Shown one piece after another: positions 1 through 8,235 of a stretch of DNA of 35,408 nt; within the stretch, counting starts at the first letter, position 1, and every line of letters starts with the position of its first letter. The notes beneath the pieces were generated by a model. It was given only the letters and a program-made list of their open reading frames with translations. It searched no databases and was not told the DNA's origin. The position numbers were made by a program, and so were the translations under genes. Location of the stretch: contig CAMAQV010000031.1 of the NCBI GenBank assembly GCA_945860595.1, positions 1 to 35,408 on the forward strand, written 5' to 3'. This DNA is from Comamonas sp. lk (lineage in GTDB: Bacteria > Pseudomonadota > Gammaproteobacteria > Burkholderiales > Burkholderiaceae_C).

Positions 1-127
1 TCTTCATGAAATCCTACAAATCTTGAGCTTGACCATGTTTGAAACAACCCCAATAAATCAACTACTTACACCAACCGACCCCGATAAGAATTCAGAATTT
101 GAGCCTCAACAGCTCTCTCTACTCTGA
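1..127 (+). pseudogene. C-terminal fragment of a probable IS4-family transposase
   Basis: An open frame enters from the left edge and stops at TGA 125-127. The visible tail contains LHEILQILSLTMFETTPINQ and ends in QQLSLL. From memory this resembles the extreme C-terminus of IS4-family transposases, which often read (L)QILS..(F)EK.PI.. and end in a short QL.LF-like tail. Only about 41 residues are visible, so the catalytic DDE residues cannot be checked and the element may or may not be intact to the left. The bases just after the stop, around 134-147 (TTGGGACACTACTG), could be the right terminal inverted repeat, but the left end is outside the window. The fragment lies directly before a truncated membrane-protein frame, which fits an insertion that removed that gene's 5' part. 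Other short C-terminal tails cannot be excluded. Confidence 0.5.
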
Positions 128-154
128 AAAACGTTGGGACACTACTGAAGTCGG

Positions 155-520
155 TTGGGGTTTCAAACTGCTTCGATACCTAAAAAACGCATATTCACCG
201 CCGGTGGAATTGGTCTTGCTGGAGCCGCGTTCCATGATTATGGTTGGACGGGGGTTGTTCTGGTAGCGATTGGAGTTGCCATGCTGTGGAGGCTCTCGTT
301 TTATTTCTTGACGGGCCAGCAGACGTTCTGGTTAGGACTGGTGTTGTTCCCTTGTCTAGTATTTACGATGGTTATACAGTTCATGTTTGTGGGGCCGGCA
401 ACGATCAGCTTCCCATTCACGTTCTTGGCGTTTTTACTTATGTCGTGTTTGCCTTGCAACGCAGCAAAGACTTTTTCGTTGAAGTTCCAAATGGGTCAAG
501 ATGCACGCAATATTAAATGA
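155..520 (+). pseudogene. 5'-truncated membrane protein remnant
   Basis: This is a frame of about 121 codons with only TTG/GTG-type start options. TTG 155 gives the longest product, and an in-frame TGA lies at 146-148. The product is almost entirely hydrophobic, with probable membrane segments near residues 13-30, 32-52, 58-75 and 80-100, and a basic tail. It is followed by a glycosyltransferase and lies in a polysaccharide locus. By position it could be the end of an O-antigen polymerase (Wzy) or a similar membrane protein, but no family motif is visible and the sequence was not recognised. The lack of a good start and ribosome binding site, together with a probable transposase tail immediately upstream, suggest a remnant of a larger gene. 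A genuine small membrane protein remains possible. Confidence 0.45.
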
Positions 521-530
521 TCAATTTCCA

Positions 531-1316
531 ATGACATCTGATTCAAATCGTGATGCGAGACAATCCAAGCAAGAAGATCTGGTTTCCATCATCACGCCTG
601 CCTACCAATGTGCTGTTGTCGTTGATCAAACCATTCAGTCTGTTCTGGCGCAGACTCATTCAAATTGGGAGATGCTGATCGCAGAAGATTGCTCGACGGA
701 CAATACACGAGAGGTGATCGATCGCTGGACGAAGGTAGACTCACGAATCAAGCTCATCAAAATGTCGAAAAACGGGGGCCCTGCGATGGCGCGAAATGCT
801 GCGCTTGAAAGGGCGCAGGGGCGCTGGATTGCGTTTCTCGATAGCGACGATCTCTGGTTGCCGAAAAAGCTGGAGTCCTGTCTTGAGTTTGCGAGCGCCA
901 ACGACGCGGCTTTTGTCTACACGGGATTCAGGCGGATCCCGGCAGCCGGTGGCCAGCCCGGTCGCTATATCGGGGTGCCAGCAAGCATAAATTACAGCCA
1001 GCTACTTGGCAATACTGTCATTGCGACTTCCACCGTGATGATGGATACCGCACGAACCGGTCCGATTTGCATGCGAAAGACGTACTACGACGACTTCGAC
1101 TGCTGGCTACAAGTCCTGAAAAAAGGCATCGTGGCCCGCGGACTAGATGCTGATCTTATGAGATATCGGCTGACGAAGAATTCCGTCTCTCGCAACAAAG
1201 CAAGATCCGCGTTGAAGGTCTGGCGTGCTTATCGCGATTTGGAGGGCCTTAGCATCCCGTTGTCCGTCTGGTACTTCACGCAGTATGCGGTTCGTGGAGT
1301 CTTAAAGTATCTTTAG
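531..1316 (+). CDS. Family 2 glycosyltransferase
   Basis: This is a GT-A fold glycosyltransferase that transfers a sugar from a nucleotide-sugar donor to a lipid-linked glycan at the cytoplasmic membrane. The start VSIITPAYQC, the first nucleotide-binding Asp region (AEDCSTDNT) and the DxD-type metal motif (FLDSDDLW) are all present in the first third, as expected for GT2. There is a hydrophobic stretch near the C-terminus (LSVWYFTQYAV). The product is 261 residues from ATG 531. An ATG at 501 would add ten residues and overlap the preceding frame by 20 bp. Neither start has a strong Shine-Dalgarno, and 531 is preferred because it avoids the overlap and still leaves a full GT2 domain. It is the only intact glycosyltransferase in the damaged locus. 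Donor and acceptor cannot be inferred. Confidence 0.88.
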   Translation: MTSDSNRDARQSKQEDLVSIITPAYQCAVVVDQTIQSVLAQTHSNWEMLIAEDCSTDNTREVIDRWTKVDSRIKLIKMSKNGGPAMARNAALERAQGRWIAFLDSDDLWLPKKLESCLEFASANDAAFVYTGFRRIPAAGGQPGRYIGVPASINYSQLLGNTVIATSTVMMDTARTGPICMRKTYYDDFDCWLQVLKKGIVARGLDADLMRYRLTKNSVSRNKARSALKVWRAYRDLEGLSIPLSVWYFTQYAVRGVLKYL

Positions 1317-1336
1317 AGCGACTGGCTGCAGAATAG

Positions 1337-2335
1337 ATGGACACCAGAAACCTCGCTGTCGACCTATTGCGTGTATTTTCTGTCGCGCTTGTGATGCTAT
1401 CGTATTATGGGCTCTTGGGAGGATGGATGGGCGGAATTCACGGAGTAGCCATCTTCTTCATGATCAGTGGTTACTGCATGCGCTATTCCACTGGGGGGGG
1501 CGTACGGGGGTGGCGTTCCTGAAGGCCCGCTTTTGGCGTCTGGTACCCACCTTAATGGTTTGCGCGACGCTGACGGCCGCCGTCGAGACGCTCAACATCC
1601 TGCCAGAGCGATCACAGTCGGTGAGGTCGTATTTGGCGAACTTAGCTTGTCTTCCGCTTGGAAACCTTCTGTGTGATGCTGCTAGCGTGACTATTTCAGG
1701 GAAGCCGGTAGCATATTCTTGGGTTGATGGGGCTTATTGGTCGCTGCTGGTAGAGATCAGATTATCTCCTGTTGTGGTTGCTGTTCTACGTTCTAAAAAT
1801 CAAGCGGGCCGAAATCCCAGTCGCTCTAATGGGCCTGCTTGGGGGGGGTATGCAGTTGGACCTGGTATCCAAAGGTCAGGACTTTCTTATTTATTTGCCA
1901 TTCTTCGCCTTTGGTATGGCCTTTAGGGCGTATCGCGGCGGAGACTCTTGTGCATTAATAGGTCTCTCTTTCGCAGTCTTGGCCAGTATCTATAACGCTG
2001 CTGAAAATGCCTCAGGACTTTCAATGACTCACAGCATAGAAAACATTTTTGGGTATGTGATTTGTTACGTGATTTTTGTGGCAACGATGGTGACGTTTAA
2101 GAAGGGCGTCGTCCCCGCGGTTAACTATTTGGGTATCTTGTCGTATCCCTTGTATTTGGTCCACCAGGACTTGGGCCTAATTGGGATTGAGTTGCTTAAG
2201 CCTGAGATCGTTCATTTGGTTGCGGCGTTGCTTGTGGTCGTGTTGGCCGTTGCATTGGCGGCAGTTGTGCAATTCATAACCGTGTGGCTAACGGCGGTGC
2301 TGCGGCGAGATTGGTCGTTTAAGGCCGTTCGATAA
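1337..2335 (+). pseudogene. Acyltransferase-3 family gene with two frameshifts
   Basis: The combined product is an integral-membrane acyltransferase 3 protein of the O-acetyltransferase type, which decorates surface sugars. The N-terminus (MDTRNLAVDLLRVFS, then GVAIFFMISGYCMRY) is in frame 2. Homology continues in frame 1 (KARFWRLVP through GAYWSLLVEIR) and returns to frame 2 at about 1763 (YLLLWLLFYVLKIKR) until TAA 2335. The first break coincides with a run of eight G at 1493-1500, and nine G would keep the frame. The second break, at about 1759-1763, is not at a simple repeat and needs two extra bases or one fewer. A second run of eight G (1841-1848) is in frame. Total length would be about 330 residues, short of or near the family norm. 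As written, no full protein is made. Sequencing error, phase variation and decay are all possible. Confidence 0.8.
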
Positions 2336-2336
2336 G

Positions 2337-3311
2337 ATGCGCTCAAATGTTCAATGTATTTCCAGCGTGAAAGTGGCTGTAAGTGGGGCTAATGGTTTCG
2401 TCGGACGTGCAGTGTTGAATCGTCTAATTCTGGGTAGTCGCCCGGTAATCGCCTTCGTACGCGATCGAGGGGCAGAGCAGCTCGGTGAAGTCAATGTAAC
2501 AGTTGTTTCTACTGCCGATCCGATGTCTTGGCCATCGGCATTGAGACAATGCTCGGTTTTTGTTCATTGTGCTGGCCGAGCTCATATATTGAAAGGCTCA
2601 GGACGGTCTGCTTTAAATGAGTTTCGCGATGTCAACGTAGATCTCACTCTTGCGTTGGCAAGGAGCGCTGCAGCTGCTGGTGTGAAGAGATTCGTGTTTG
2701 TTAGCTCGATTGGGGTCAATGGCCTGTAGAGTGGTCCAGAACCATTTACGCCAGATGGGGCTGTCAATCCGCACACGCCCTACGCGATATCGAAGTTCGA
2801 GGCTGAGCAGGGCCTCCAGGTAATATCAAAAGAAACAGAGATGAAAATTGTTGTGGTCAGGCCGCCCCTGGTTTATGGTGTTGACGCCCCTGGGAACTTC
2901 GGAGCCCTCATGGCTATGCTCCGGCGAGGCTGGCCCCTACCGCTTGGAGCCATCACGAGAAACCGGCGCAGCTGCGTGGCTTTGCCGAACCTGGTCGATT
3001 TGCTGTTGGCTGTCTGTGACCATCCCGCTGCAGCGAATCAAGTTTTTCTCGTTAGCGATGGGGAGGATCTTTCGACTGCAGATCTGCTGCGCCGACTAGC
3101 GGGTGCGATGGAGCGGCCAGCTCACCTGTGGCCAGTCCAGATTGCATTGCTCAGGCTGGGCGCCATGATTTTGTGGCGTCACGATATTGCCCAGCGTCTC
3201 TTGGCTGACCTTCGTGTCGACATCTCGAAGACAATGCGACTTCTGGGAAGGGGGCCCTTGGTGACTGTGGAAAAAGGTTTTGGCTTGGCGGTGAAGGGGA
3301 AGCCTCAGTGA
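2337..3311 (+). pseudogene. NAD-dependent sugar epimerase/dehydratase split by in-frame TAG
   Basis: This is a short-chain dehydrogenase-type nucleotide-sugar epimerase/reductase of the kind found beside initiating sugar transferases (UDP-GlcNAc 4-epimerase or 4-reductase group). The NAD-binding GANGFVGRA lies near residues 18-26 and the SSIGVNG strand near 125. A TAG codon at 2727-2729 (codon 131) then interrupts translation. The same frame continues without any shift: SGPEPFTPDG, then the catalytic pair Tyr149/Lys153 in TPYAISK, then VVVRPPLVYG, to the stop at 3309-3311. Without the stop it would be about 324 residues, a normal length. The next in-frame ATG (2841) lies after the active site, so reinitiation would not give an enzyme. 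It starts 1 bp after the acyltransferase stop, and its own stop overlaps the GTG of the next gene. Confidence 0.85.
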
Positions 3312-3868
3312 AGCGTGTGTTTGATGTTGTTGTCACGCTCGTTTGTTTGCCGATACTGGGTGTGCCAATTTTTTTGACGGCGCTTGCGGTGAGAGTGTCT
3401 TCGCCTGGTCCCGTACTCTATTGGAGCGATCGGGTGGGACGCCATAACCGTTTATTCCGCATGCCGAAGTTCCGCAGTATGCGCATCGATACGCCAGCGG
3501 TGGCCACTCACCTGCTGCGGAACCCAGACCAATGGCTGACTCCGATTGGGTCTTTTTTACGCAAATCAAGTTTAGATGAGATACCACAATTGTGGTGCAT
3601 TCTCGTAGGTAACATGAGTTTTGTTGGCCCTCGTCCGGCATTATTCAATCAAAATGACTTGATTGTTTTGCGAACAGAAAAGGGAGTGCACAACCTGCTG
3701 CCAGGTTTAACAGGTTGGGCACAGGTCAATGGTCGAGACGAGTTGCCTATCCATCGTAAAGTGCAATTAGATTCTGAGTATCTACAGCAGCGATCATTTC
3801 TGTTTGATATGAGGATATTGTGGATGACGGCTCTGAAAGTGCCGGCAAGAGATGGAGTCTCTCATTGA
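3308..3868 (+). CDS. Initiating sugar-phosphate (phosphoglycosyl) transferase, PglC-like
   Basis: This small monotopic phosphoglycosyl transferase moves a sugar-1-phosphate from a UDP-sugar to undecaprenyl phosphate, the first membrane step of glycan assembly. It has 186 residues, typical of the minimal PglC/WecP-like catalytic form. An N-terminal membrane helix spans about residues 4-27. It is followed by FRMPKFRSM (about 51-58), the catalytic Asp90-Glu91 in SSLDEIPQLW, NMSFVGPRP (about 102-110) and GLTGWAQVNGRD. The start is GTG 3308, whose bases overlap the preceding TGA (GTGA), as is usual for translationally coupled genes. All key motifs are present, so this gene looks functional although its two upstream neighbours are broken. 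The likely partner is the dehydratase at 4534, which would make its sugar donor. Confidence 0.93.
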   Translation: MKRVFDVVVTLVCLPILGVPIFLTALAVRVSSPGPVLYWSDRVGRHNRLFRMPKFRSMRIDTPAVATHLLRNPDQWLTPIGSFLRKSSLDEIPQLWCILVGNMSFVGPRPALFNQNDLIVLRTEKGVHNLLPGLTGWAQVNGRDELPIHRKVQLDSEYLQQRSFLFDMRILWMTALKVPARDGVSH

Positions 3869-3921
3869 AACGACGTCTCCCTGATTTGAGTAGCACCTAA
3901 GCTTGGAGTCCAATCCCAAAG

Positions 3922-3971
3922 AAGGTCATTCCTTATGGATATGAAAATACTTTACATGACCTTTGTCAAAG
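3922..3971. promoter_or_regulatory. Inverted repeats upstream of the H-NS gene promoter
   Basis: AAGGTCAT (3922-3929) is matched by its reverse complement ATGACCTT (3956-3963) across a 26-base spacer. The right arm runs into a perfect 11-base palindrome, CTTTGTCAAAG (3961-3971). The arrangement lies about 20-70 bases upstream of the proposed -35 region of the H-NS family gene. It could be a regulator binding site, possibly H-NS itself since the region is AT-rich, or a weak hairpin after the polysaccharide genes. There is no T tract, so a terminator is unlikely. Confidence 0.3.
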
Positions 3972-3990
3972 TCATCCGCCGTGCAGAGGT

Positions 3991-4019
3991 CTCACATTGA
4001 ATGAAAGTAACCTTATAAT
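3991..4019 (+). promoter_or_regulatory. Probable sigma-70 promoter of the H-NS family gene
   Basis: A perfect -10 hexamer TATAAT lies at 4014-4019. Seventeen bases upstream is CTCACA (3991-3996), a 4/6 match to the -35 consensus. Transcription would start near 4026, leaving a leader of about 24 bases that contains the ribosome binding site TAGGAG ahead of ATG 4050. Confidence 0.6.
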
Positions 4020-4049
4020 GCGCCACCTCATCAACTATAGGAGTAACGA

Positions 4050-4427
4050 ATGGGTAACCTGATCGATATTCAATCTCAAATCGAAAAGCTGCAAAAGCAA
4101 GCAAACGACATCAAATCCAAAGAATTTGCCGCCACTGTCCATGAAATTCAAGCCAAGATGCAGGCTTTTGGTATCACCGTAAAGGACTTGCAGTCCACCA
4201 AAGGCGGCCGGGGTAAGGCAAAGTCGTCTCCCGCCAAGGCTACGAAGGCCGCCAAAACTCCCAAAACTCCCAAAACACGCAAGGCCAGCGCCCCGGTCGC
4301 CGCCAAATACCGCGGTCCCAATGGCGAATCCTGGTCCGGTCGTGGCCTCATGCCCAAATGGTTGTCCGCTTTAGTCGCGCAGGGTCAAAGCAAGGAATCT
4401 TTCAGCGTTGCAGCCCCGCACGCTTGA
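4050..4427 (+). CDS. H-NS family nucleoid-associated protein
   Basis: This is a small DNA-binding protein that recognises AT-rich DNA through its minor groove and usually silences horizontally acquired genes. The N-terminal ~50 residues (IDIQSQIEKLQKQANDIKS and following) form the predicted coiled-coil oligomerisation region. A Lys/Pro/Ala-rich linker with repeated KTPKTPKT (about residues 60-85) follows. The C-terminal DNA-binding motif YRGPNGESWSGRGLMPKW is at about 92-109. At 125 residues it is a typical betaproteobacterial H-NS-like protein (BpH3/Bv3F group) with a short extra tail. A good TAGGAG site lies 5-6 bases before ATG. It has its own promoter and terminator. It lies next to the AT-rich polysaccharide locus, a plausible target, although that is inference. 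Confidence 0.92.
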   Translation: MGNLIDIQSQIEKLQKQANDIKSKEFAATVHEIQAKMQAFGITVKDLQSTKGGRGKAKSSPAKATKAAKTPKTPKTRKASAPVAAKYRGPNGESWSGRGLMPKWLSALVAQGQSKESFSVAAPHA

Positions 4428-4454
4428 TGTAGTAAAGGCCCAGATCGGCCCATA

Positions 4455-4482
4455 AAAACGCCCCGTTCACCGGGGCGTTTTG
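4455..4482 (+). terminator. Rho-independent terminator after the H-NS family gene
   Basis: A perfect 11-bp stem (AAAACGCCCCG at 4455-4465 with CGGGGCGTTTT at 4471-4481) closes a five-base loop TTCAC and ends in a T run. It lies 28 bases after the stop codon. Because the A and T tracts pair with each other it could also work for transcripts arriving from the other side. Confidence 0.9.
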
Positions 4483-4533
4483 CTTGCAGGCCGCACTCCA
4501 AACGTCAGCCCAAACCACAATGGCGGCATACTG

Positions 4534-6426
4534 ATGCGCGAATTTGTATTGCAATTACCCCGTCCGGTCAAACAGATGACCGTCTTGGCTATGGATTTCC
4601 TGTTGTCCTTGTTAGCCACGTGGGTAGCTTTCAGTTTACGGTTGGACATATTGCATGTCCCCTCGGGGGCTCAGTGGTTCGTGTATGTGGTCGTTCCGTT
4701 TTTGCCGTTGCCGATATTTATGCATTTTGGCCTGTACCGCGCGGTATTCCGGTACTCCGGCTACTCGGCGCTGGTGGCCACCGGCCATGCTGTTTTCTGG
4801 TACGCGGTGTTACTGACACTGGCTTTGATGCTATTGAGAATTCCTGACGTTCCGCGAACCTTGGGTTTATTACAACCGGTAATATTTTTGTTATTGGTAA
4901 GTATCAGCCGCGCCCTGGCTCGGTTTTGGTTAGCCAATACTTTTTCAAAGAGCGAGGAATCGCCCAGTCGCCTTTTGATCTACGGTGCCGGTGCCGCAGG
5001 TGTGGAAACTGCCGCTGCCTTGTCCATGTCGCGGCAATACAAGCTGGTCGGTTATGTGGATGACGACCTGGGCAAAGTCGGCAGCACGCTCAATGGTGCG
5101 CGGGTTTATTCTGCGACGCGCCTTCCAGAGTTAATCACCGAGCATGCCGTGACCGATATTTTGCTGGCCATGCCCAGCGCCAGCCGGGAGCGGCGCTTTC
5201 AGATATTGGAGATGGCCAAGCTGCTGTCGGTGCATGTACAAACCCTGCCGCGACTGTCAGACCTGGCAACCGGCCGGGTCACGGTGCAAGACATCCGGGA
5301 ATTGGATCTGGAAGACCTGCTGGGTCGGGCCCCGGTGCCGCCGCGCCTGGACCTATTGGCCAATGAATTGCACGGCCAAATCGTGCTGGTAACCGGCGCA
5401 GGTGGCAGCATCGGTAGCGAGCTGACCCGCCAAATTCTGGCGCAACGTCCGCGCCAGCTTTTGCTTTTGGACCACAATGAATTCGGGCTGTACACCACCC
5501 ACCAGGAGCTGTTAGCGCTGGCCCGCGCCGCGGGTTGGGTGCCGGATGTGATTCCCCTGTTGGGCAGCGTCACCGCCACAGCGTCTATGCACGGGCTGTG
5601 CGCCCGTTACCGACCCGCCATCGTGTACCACGCAGCCGCCTACAAGCATGTCCCGCTGGTAGAGCAGAACCCTGGCCAGGGTCTAGATAACAACGTGATG
5701 GGGACGCTCAGCATGGCGCTCGCAGCCCGTGATGCGGGGGTGCGCCGCTTTGTTCTGGTCAGTACCGACAAGGCCGTGCGCCCGACTAATGTGATGGGCG
5801 CTACCAAGCGCATGGCCGAGTTAATCCTGCAAGCGTTTGCGGCCGACGCCGGACCCGGCAGCACCTGTTTTTCGATGGTCCGTTTTGGCAACGTGCTCGG
5901 TTCCAGCGGCAGCGTGGTACCCCTCTTCCGCCGTCAGATAGCCCAAGGTGGCCCTATCACAGTGACGCATCCGGAAGTCACCCGCTACTTCATGACCATC
6001 CCGGAGGCGGCGCAATTGGTGTTGCAAGCCGGTGCCATGGGCGAGGGCGGCGATGTGTTTGTGCTGGACATGGGCGAGCCCGTGAAAATCATGGACTTGG
6101 CGCGCCGGATGGTGACGCTGTCGGGCTTGAGCGTGCGTGACGCAGACCGGCCAGACGGCGATATCCCCATCGCCATCACCGGTTTGCGTCCAGGCGAGAA
6201 GTTGTACGAGGAACTGCTAATCGGCGACAACCCCGAACCCACCAGCCACCCCCGCATCCTCCGCGCCCGCGAGGCCTTGCTGCCTTGGCAGGAGTTATCG
6301 GCTGAGCTGGACCATTTGCGCGAGGCGACCGCCGCGCAGGACGTGCCGGCAATGCGCGCAGTGCTGGCGCGCTGTGTCCAAGGATTCCCGGCTGATCCAG
6401 TTCTCGCGCCGGGTTTAGGCCAATAA
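4534..6426 (+). CDS. Membrane-bound nucleotide-sugar 4,6-dehydratase (WbpM/CapD/FlaA1 family)
   Basis: The probable reaction is conversion of UDP-GlcNAc to a UDP-4-keto-6-deoxy sugar, feeding O-antigen or capsule synthesis. The first ~130 residues carry four membrane segments. A first Rossmann-like fold follows ([12 protein letters not shown], about 147-158). The catalytic short-chain-dehydrogenase domain then shows [11 protein letters not shown] (about 286-296), [17 protein letters not shown] (about 410-426) and [14 protein letters not shown]. Met replaces the usual catalytic Tyr before GATK, as is normal for the large WbpM-type members. The 630-residue length matches the long membrane form. 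ATG 4534 was chosen because the TTG further upstream (4480) lies inside the terminator hairpin. No strong promoter was seen between that terminator and the start. Exact product sugar is uncertain. Confidence 0.92.
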   Translation: MREFVLQLPRPVKQMTVLAMDFLLSLLATWVAFSLRLDILHVPSGAQWFVYVVVPFLPLPIFMHFGLYRAVFRYSGYSALVATGHAVFWYAVLLTLALMLLRIPDVPRTLGLLQPVIFLLLVSISRALARFWLANTFSKSEESPSRLLIYGAGAAGVETAAALSMSRQYKLVGYVDDDLGKVGSTLNGARVYSATRLPELITEHAVTDILLAMPSASRERRFQILEMAKLLSVHVQTLPRLSDLATGRVTVQDIRELDLEDLLGRAPVPPRLDLLANELHGQIVLVTGAGGSIGSELTRQILAQRPRQLLLLDHNEFGLYTTHQELLALARAAGWVPDVIPLLGSVTATASMHGLCARYRPAIVYHAAAYKHVPLVEQNPGQGLDNNVMGTLSMALAARDAGVRRFVLVSTDKAVRPTNVMGATKRMAELILQAFAADAGPGSTCFSMVRFGNVLGSSGSVVPLFRRQIAQGGPITVTHPEVTRYFMTIPEAAQLVLQAGAMGEGGDVFVLDMGEPVKIMDLARRMVTLSGLSVRDADRPDGDIPIAITGLRPGEKLYEELLIGDNPEPTSHPRILRAREALLPWQELSAELDHLREATAAQDVPAMRAVLARCVQGFPADPVLAPGLGQ

Positions 6427-6454
6427 TCGGTTCATTCTGTCTGAAGCCCTGACC

Positions 6455-7351
6455 ATGCACGAAGCCTCTGTTACCCCACCCACGCCGGCAATGGCTGCCG
6501 AGGTTCTGGCCGCGGCCCTACCGTTCCTGCGCCAGTACCAAGGCCGCACCATGGTCATCAAATACGGCGGCAACGCCATGACCGAACCGGCTTTGCAAGC
6601 CGCCTTCGCGCAGGACGTGGTGATGCTCCAGCTGGTTGGCATTCGCCCGGTGATCGTGCACGGCGGCGGGCCGCAAATCGAGGCTGCACTCAAGCGCCTG
6701 GGGCTGCGGGGCGCATTCATCCAGGGCATGCGGGTCACCGACGCGGACACGATGCAAGCCGTGGAATGGGTTTTGTCCGGTGAGGTGCAGCAGCAGATCG
6801 TGGGCCTCATCAACCAGGCCGGTGGCAAAGCCGTGGGTTTAAGTGGGCGCGACGGTGGTTTGCTGCAGGCCCAAAAACTCGCCATGCCCGATCCAGCCCA
6901 TCCCGGTGCGTTCCTTGATCTCGGGCAAGTCGGCGACATCGTCAGCGTGGACACCGCCATCGTGCGCCGCCTGCAAGACGCGGGCTGCATCCCCGTCATC
7001 AGCCCTGTCGGGGTAGGTGCCAACAATGAGAGCTACAACATCAACGCCGATGTGGTCGCCGCCCGCATGGCCACGGCCTTGCAAGCTGAAAAGCTGCTCA
7101 TGCTCACCAACATCAGCGGCGTGCTCGACGGTGCAGGCCAATTGATGACCCGTTTGAGCGCCGCGCAAATCGACGCCATGGTCGCGGACGGCACGATCTC
7201 CGGCGGCATGATTCCCAAAATCAGTGGCGCGCTCGAGGCCGCCAAAGCCGGTGTCCAAGCCGTGCACATCGTGGATGGCCGTGTGCCCCACGTGTTGTTG
7301 TTGGAAATCCTGACCGGGCAGGCTTTCGGAACCATGATTTATCCCGCTTGA
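6455..7351 (+). CDS. argB: Acetylglutamate kinase
   Basis: The enzyme phosphorylates N-acetyl-L-glutamate with ATP in the second step of arginine synthesis, in the cytoplasm. Amino-acid-kinase motifs are clear: VIKYGGNAM (about residues 34-42) for phosphate binding, [10 protein letters not shown] (about 67-75) for the acetylglutamate pocket, and [12 protein letters not shown] (about 190-201). The C-terminal [13 protein letters not shown] with VHIVDGR is typical. At 298 residues it has the usual length of the bacterial enzyme. It starts 28 bp after the dehydratase stop. Its own TGA overlaps a possible TTG start of the next gene. No other arginine genes are nearby. The N-terminal helix before the core is longer than in E. 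coli ArgB, as in arginine-sensitive hexameric forms, but feedback inhibition cannot be read from sequence alone. Confidence 0.97.
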   Translation: MHEASVTPPTPAMAAEVLAAALPFLRQYQGRTMVIKYGGNAMTEPALQAAFAQDVVMLQLVGIRPVIVHGGGPQIEAALKRLGLRGAFIQGMRVTDADTMQAVEWVLSGEVQQQIVGLINQAGGKAVGLSGRDGGLLQAQKLAMPDPAHPGAFLDLGQVGDIVSVDTAIVRRLQDAGCIPVISPVGVGANNESYNINADVVAARMATALQAEKLLMLTNISGVLDGAGQLMTRLSAAQIDAMVADGTISGGMIPKISGALEAAKAGVQAVHIVDGRVPHVLLLEILTGQAFGTMIYPA

Positions 7352-8211
7352 CAGTCGACCGCGTGACCCACGCCTTTGACCAGGCGCTGCAACTGCGCAC
7401 ACTCCAGCAAGACCCGCAAGGCGGCCGATACGCAGGCCAAACGCATGCCGCTTGGGACAATATGGTGGGCCCTTACGGTGGCATCCTCGCCGCCATCGCG
7501 GTGCACGGCGCGCAGCAGCACCCGGCCGTTCTGGGCCAACCCCTTGCGCTGACGGTCAACTATGCCGGCCCGGCTGCAGCTGGTGTCTGGGAATTGCAAA
7601 TCCGTTTGGCGCGCACCAACCGCTCCACCCAGCACTGGACATTTGAACTGGGCCAAACGGAAGCGGGCGGCGCGCCCAACGTGGTGCTTACCGGCACGCT
7701 CATGTCCGGCCTACGCCGACCCACCTGGGGCGGAACCGATATGCCCATGCCCGATGTGCCGCCGCCCGAGGCCTTAGCACCGCCGCAGGACCCTATCTCT
7801 ATCGGCTGGCGTGACCGCTACGACCTGCGCCGCGCGGGTGGTGGTTTGCCCGCAGAGTGGACCCAAGTCGAAACCGCAGCAGCGCCCGAAGCAGCCAGCC
7901 TGGACCAGATGTGGTTGCGCGATGCCGATGCGCGGCCCCTGGACTTTGCCGCGCTGGCTGCGGCCTGCGATATTTTTTATCCCCGCGTTTGGCAGCGCCG
8001 CGGTGGGCACACACCGGCGGGCACTGTTTCGATGACGGTGTACTTTCACGCCGATGCGCTCGCTTTGCAGGCCGTGGGAAATGCCTTTGTGTTAGCGCAA
8101 GCCCGCGCCCAGGAATACCGAGGCGGCTTTTTTGACCAGACAGCCCAGCTGTGGGCCAGAGATGGCACCATGCTCGCTACCACGCACCAACTGGTTTATT
8201 ACAAATCCTGA
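7348..8211 (+). CDS. TesB-like acyl-CoA thioesterase (double hotdog)
   Basis: This protein resembles the thioesterase-like superfamily in which two hotdog domains are fused, as in TesB. Such enzymes release free fatty acid and CoA from acyl-CoA in the cytoplasm. Visible signs are the N-terminal [14 protein letters not shown] helix, which starts the first hotdog, the [11 protein letters not shown] strand and the ending [32 protein letters not shown], which is characteristic of the second hotdog. Length is 287 residues from TTG 7348. That start overlaps the argB stop by four bases, and GTG 7363 is an alternative. It is followed after 24 bp by an enoyl-CoA hydratase, suggesting a small lipid or acyl-CoA unit transcribed with argB. 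Substrate chain length is unknown. Confidence 0.8.
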   Translation: MTVDRVTHAFDQALQLRTLQQDPQGGRYAGQTHAAWDNMVGPYGGILAAIAVHGAQQHPAVLGQPLALTVNYAGPAAAGVWELQIRLARTNRSTQHWTFELGQTEAGGAPNVVLTGTLMSGLRRPTWGGTDMPMPDVPPPEALAPPQDPISIGWRDRYDLRRAGGGLPAEWTQVETAAAPEAASLDQMWLRDADARPLDFAALAAACDIFYPRVWQRRGGHTPAGTVSMTVYFHADALALQAVGNAFVLAQARAQEYRGGFFDQTAQLWARDGTMLATTHQLVYYKS

Positions 8212-8235
8212 GTTCTACCGACAGAAAGTTCCCCC

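Noticed and set aside
4480..4533. Upstream TTG start for the WbpM-like dehydratase
   Set aside because: The codon sits inside the terminator hairpin of the H-NS gene, and the added residues are not membrane-like or conserved in appearance.
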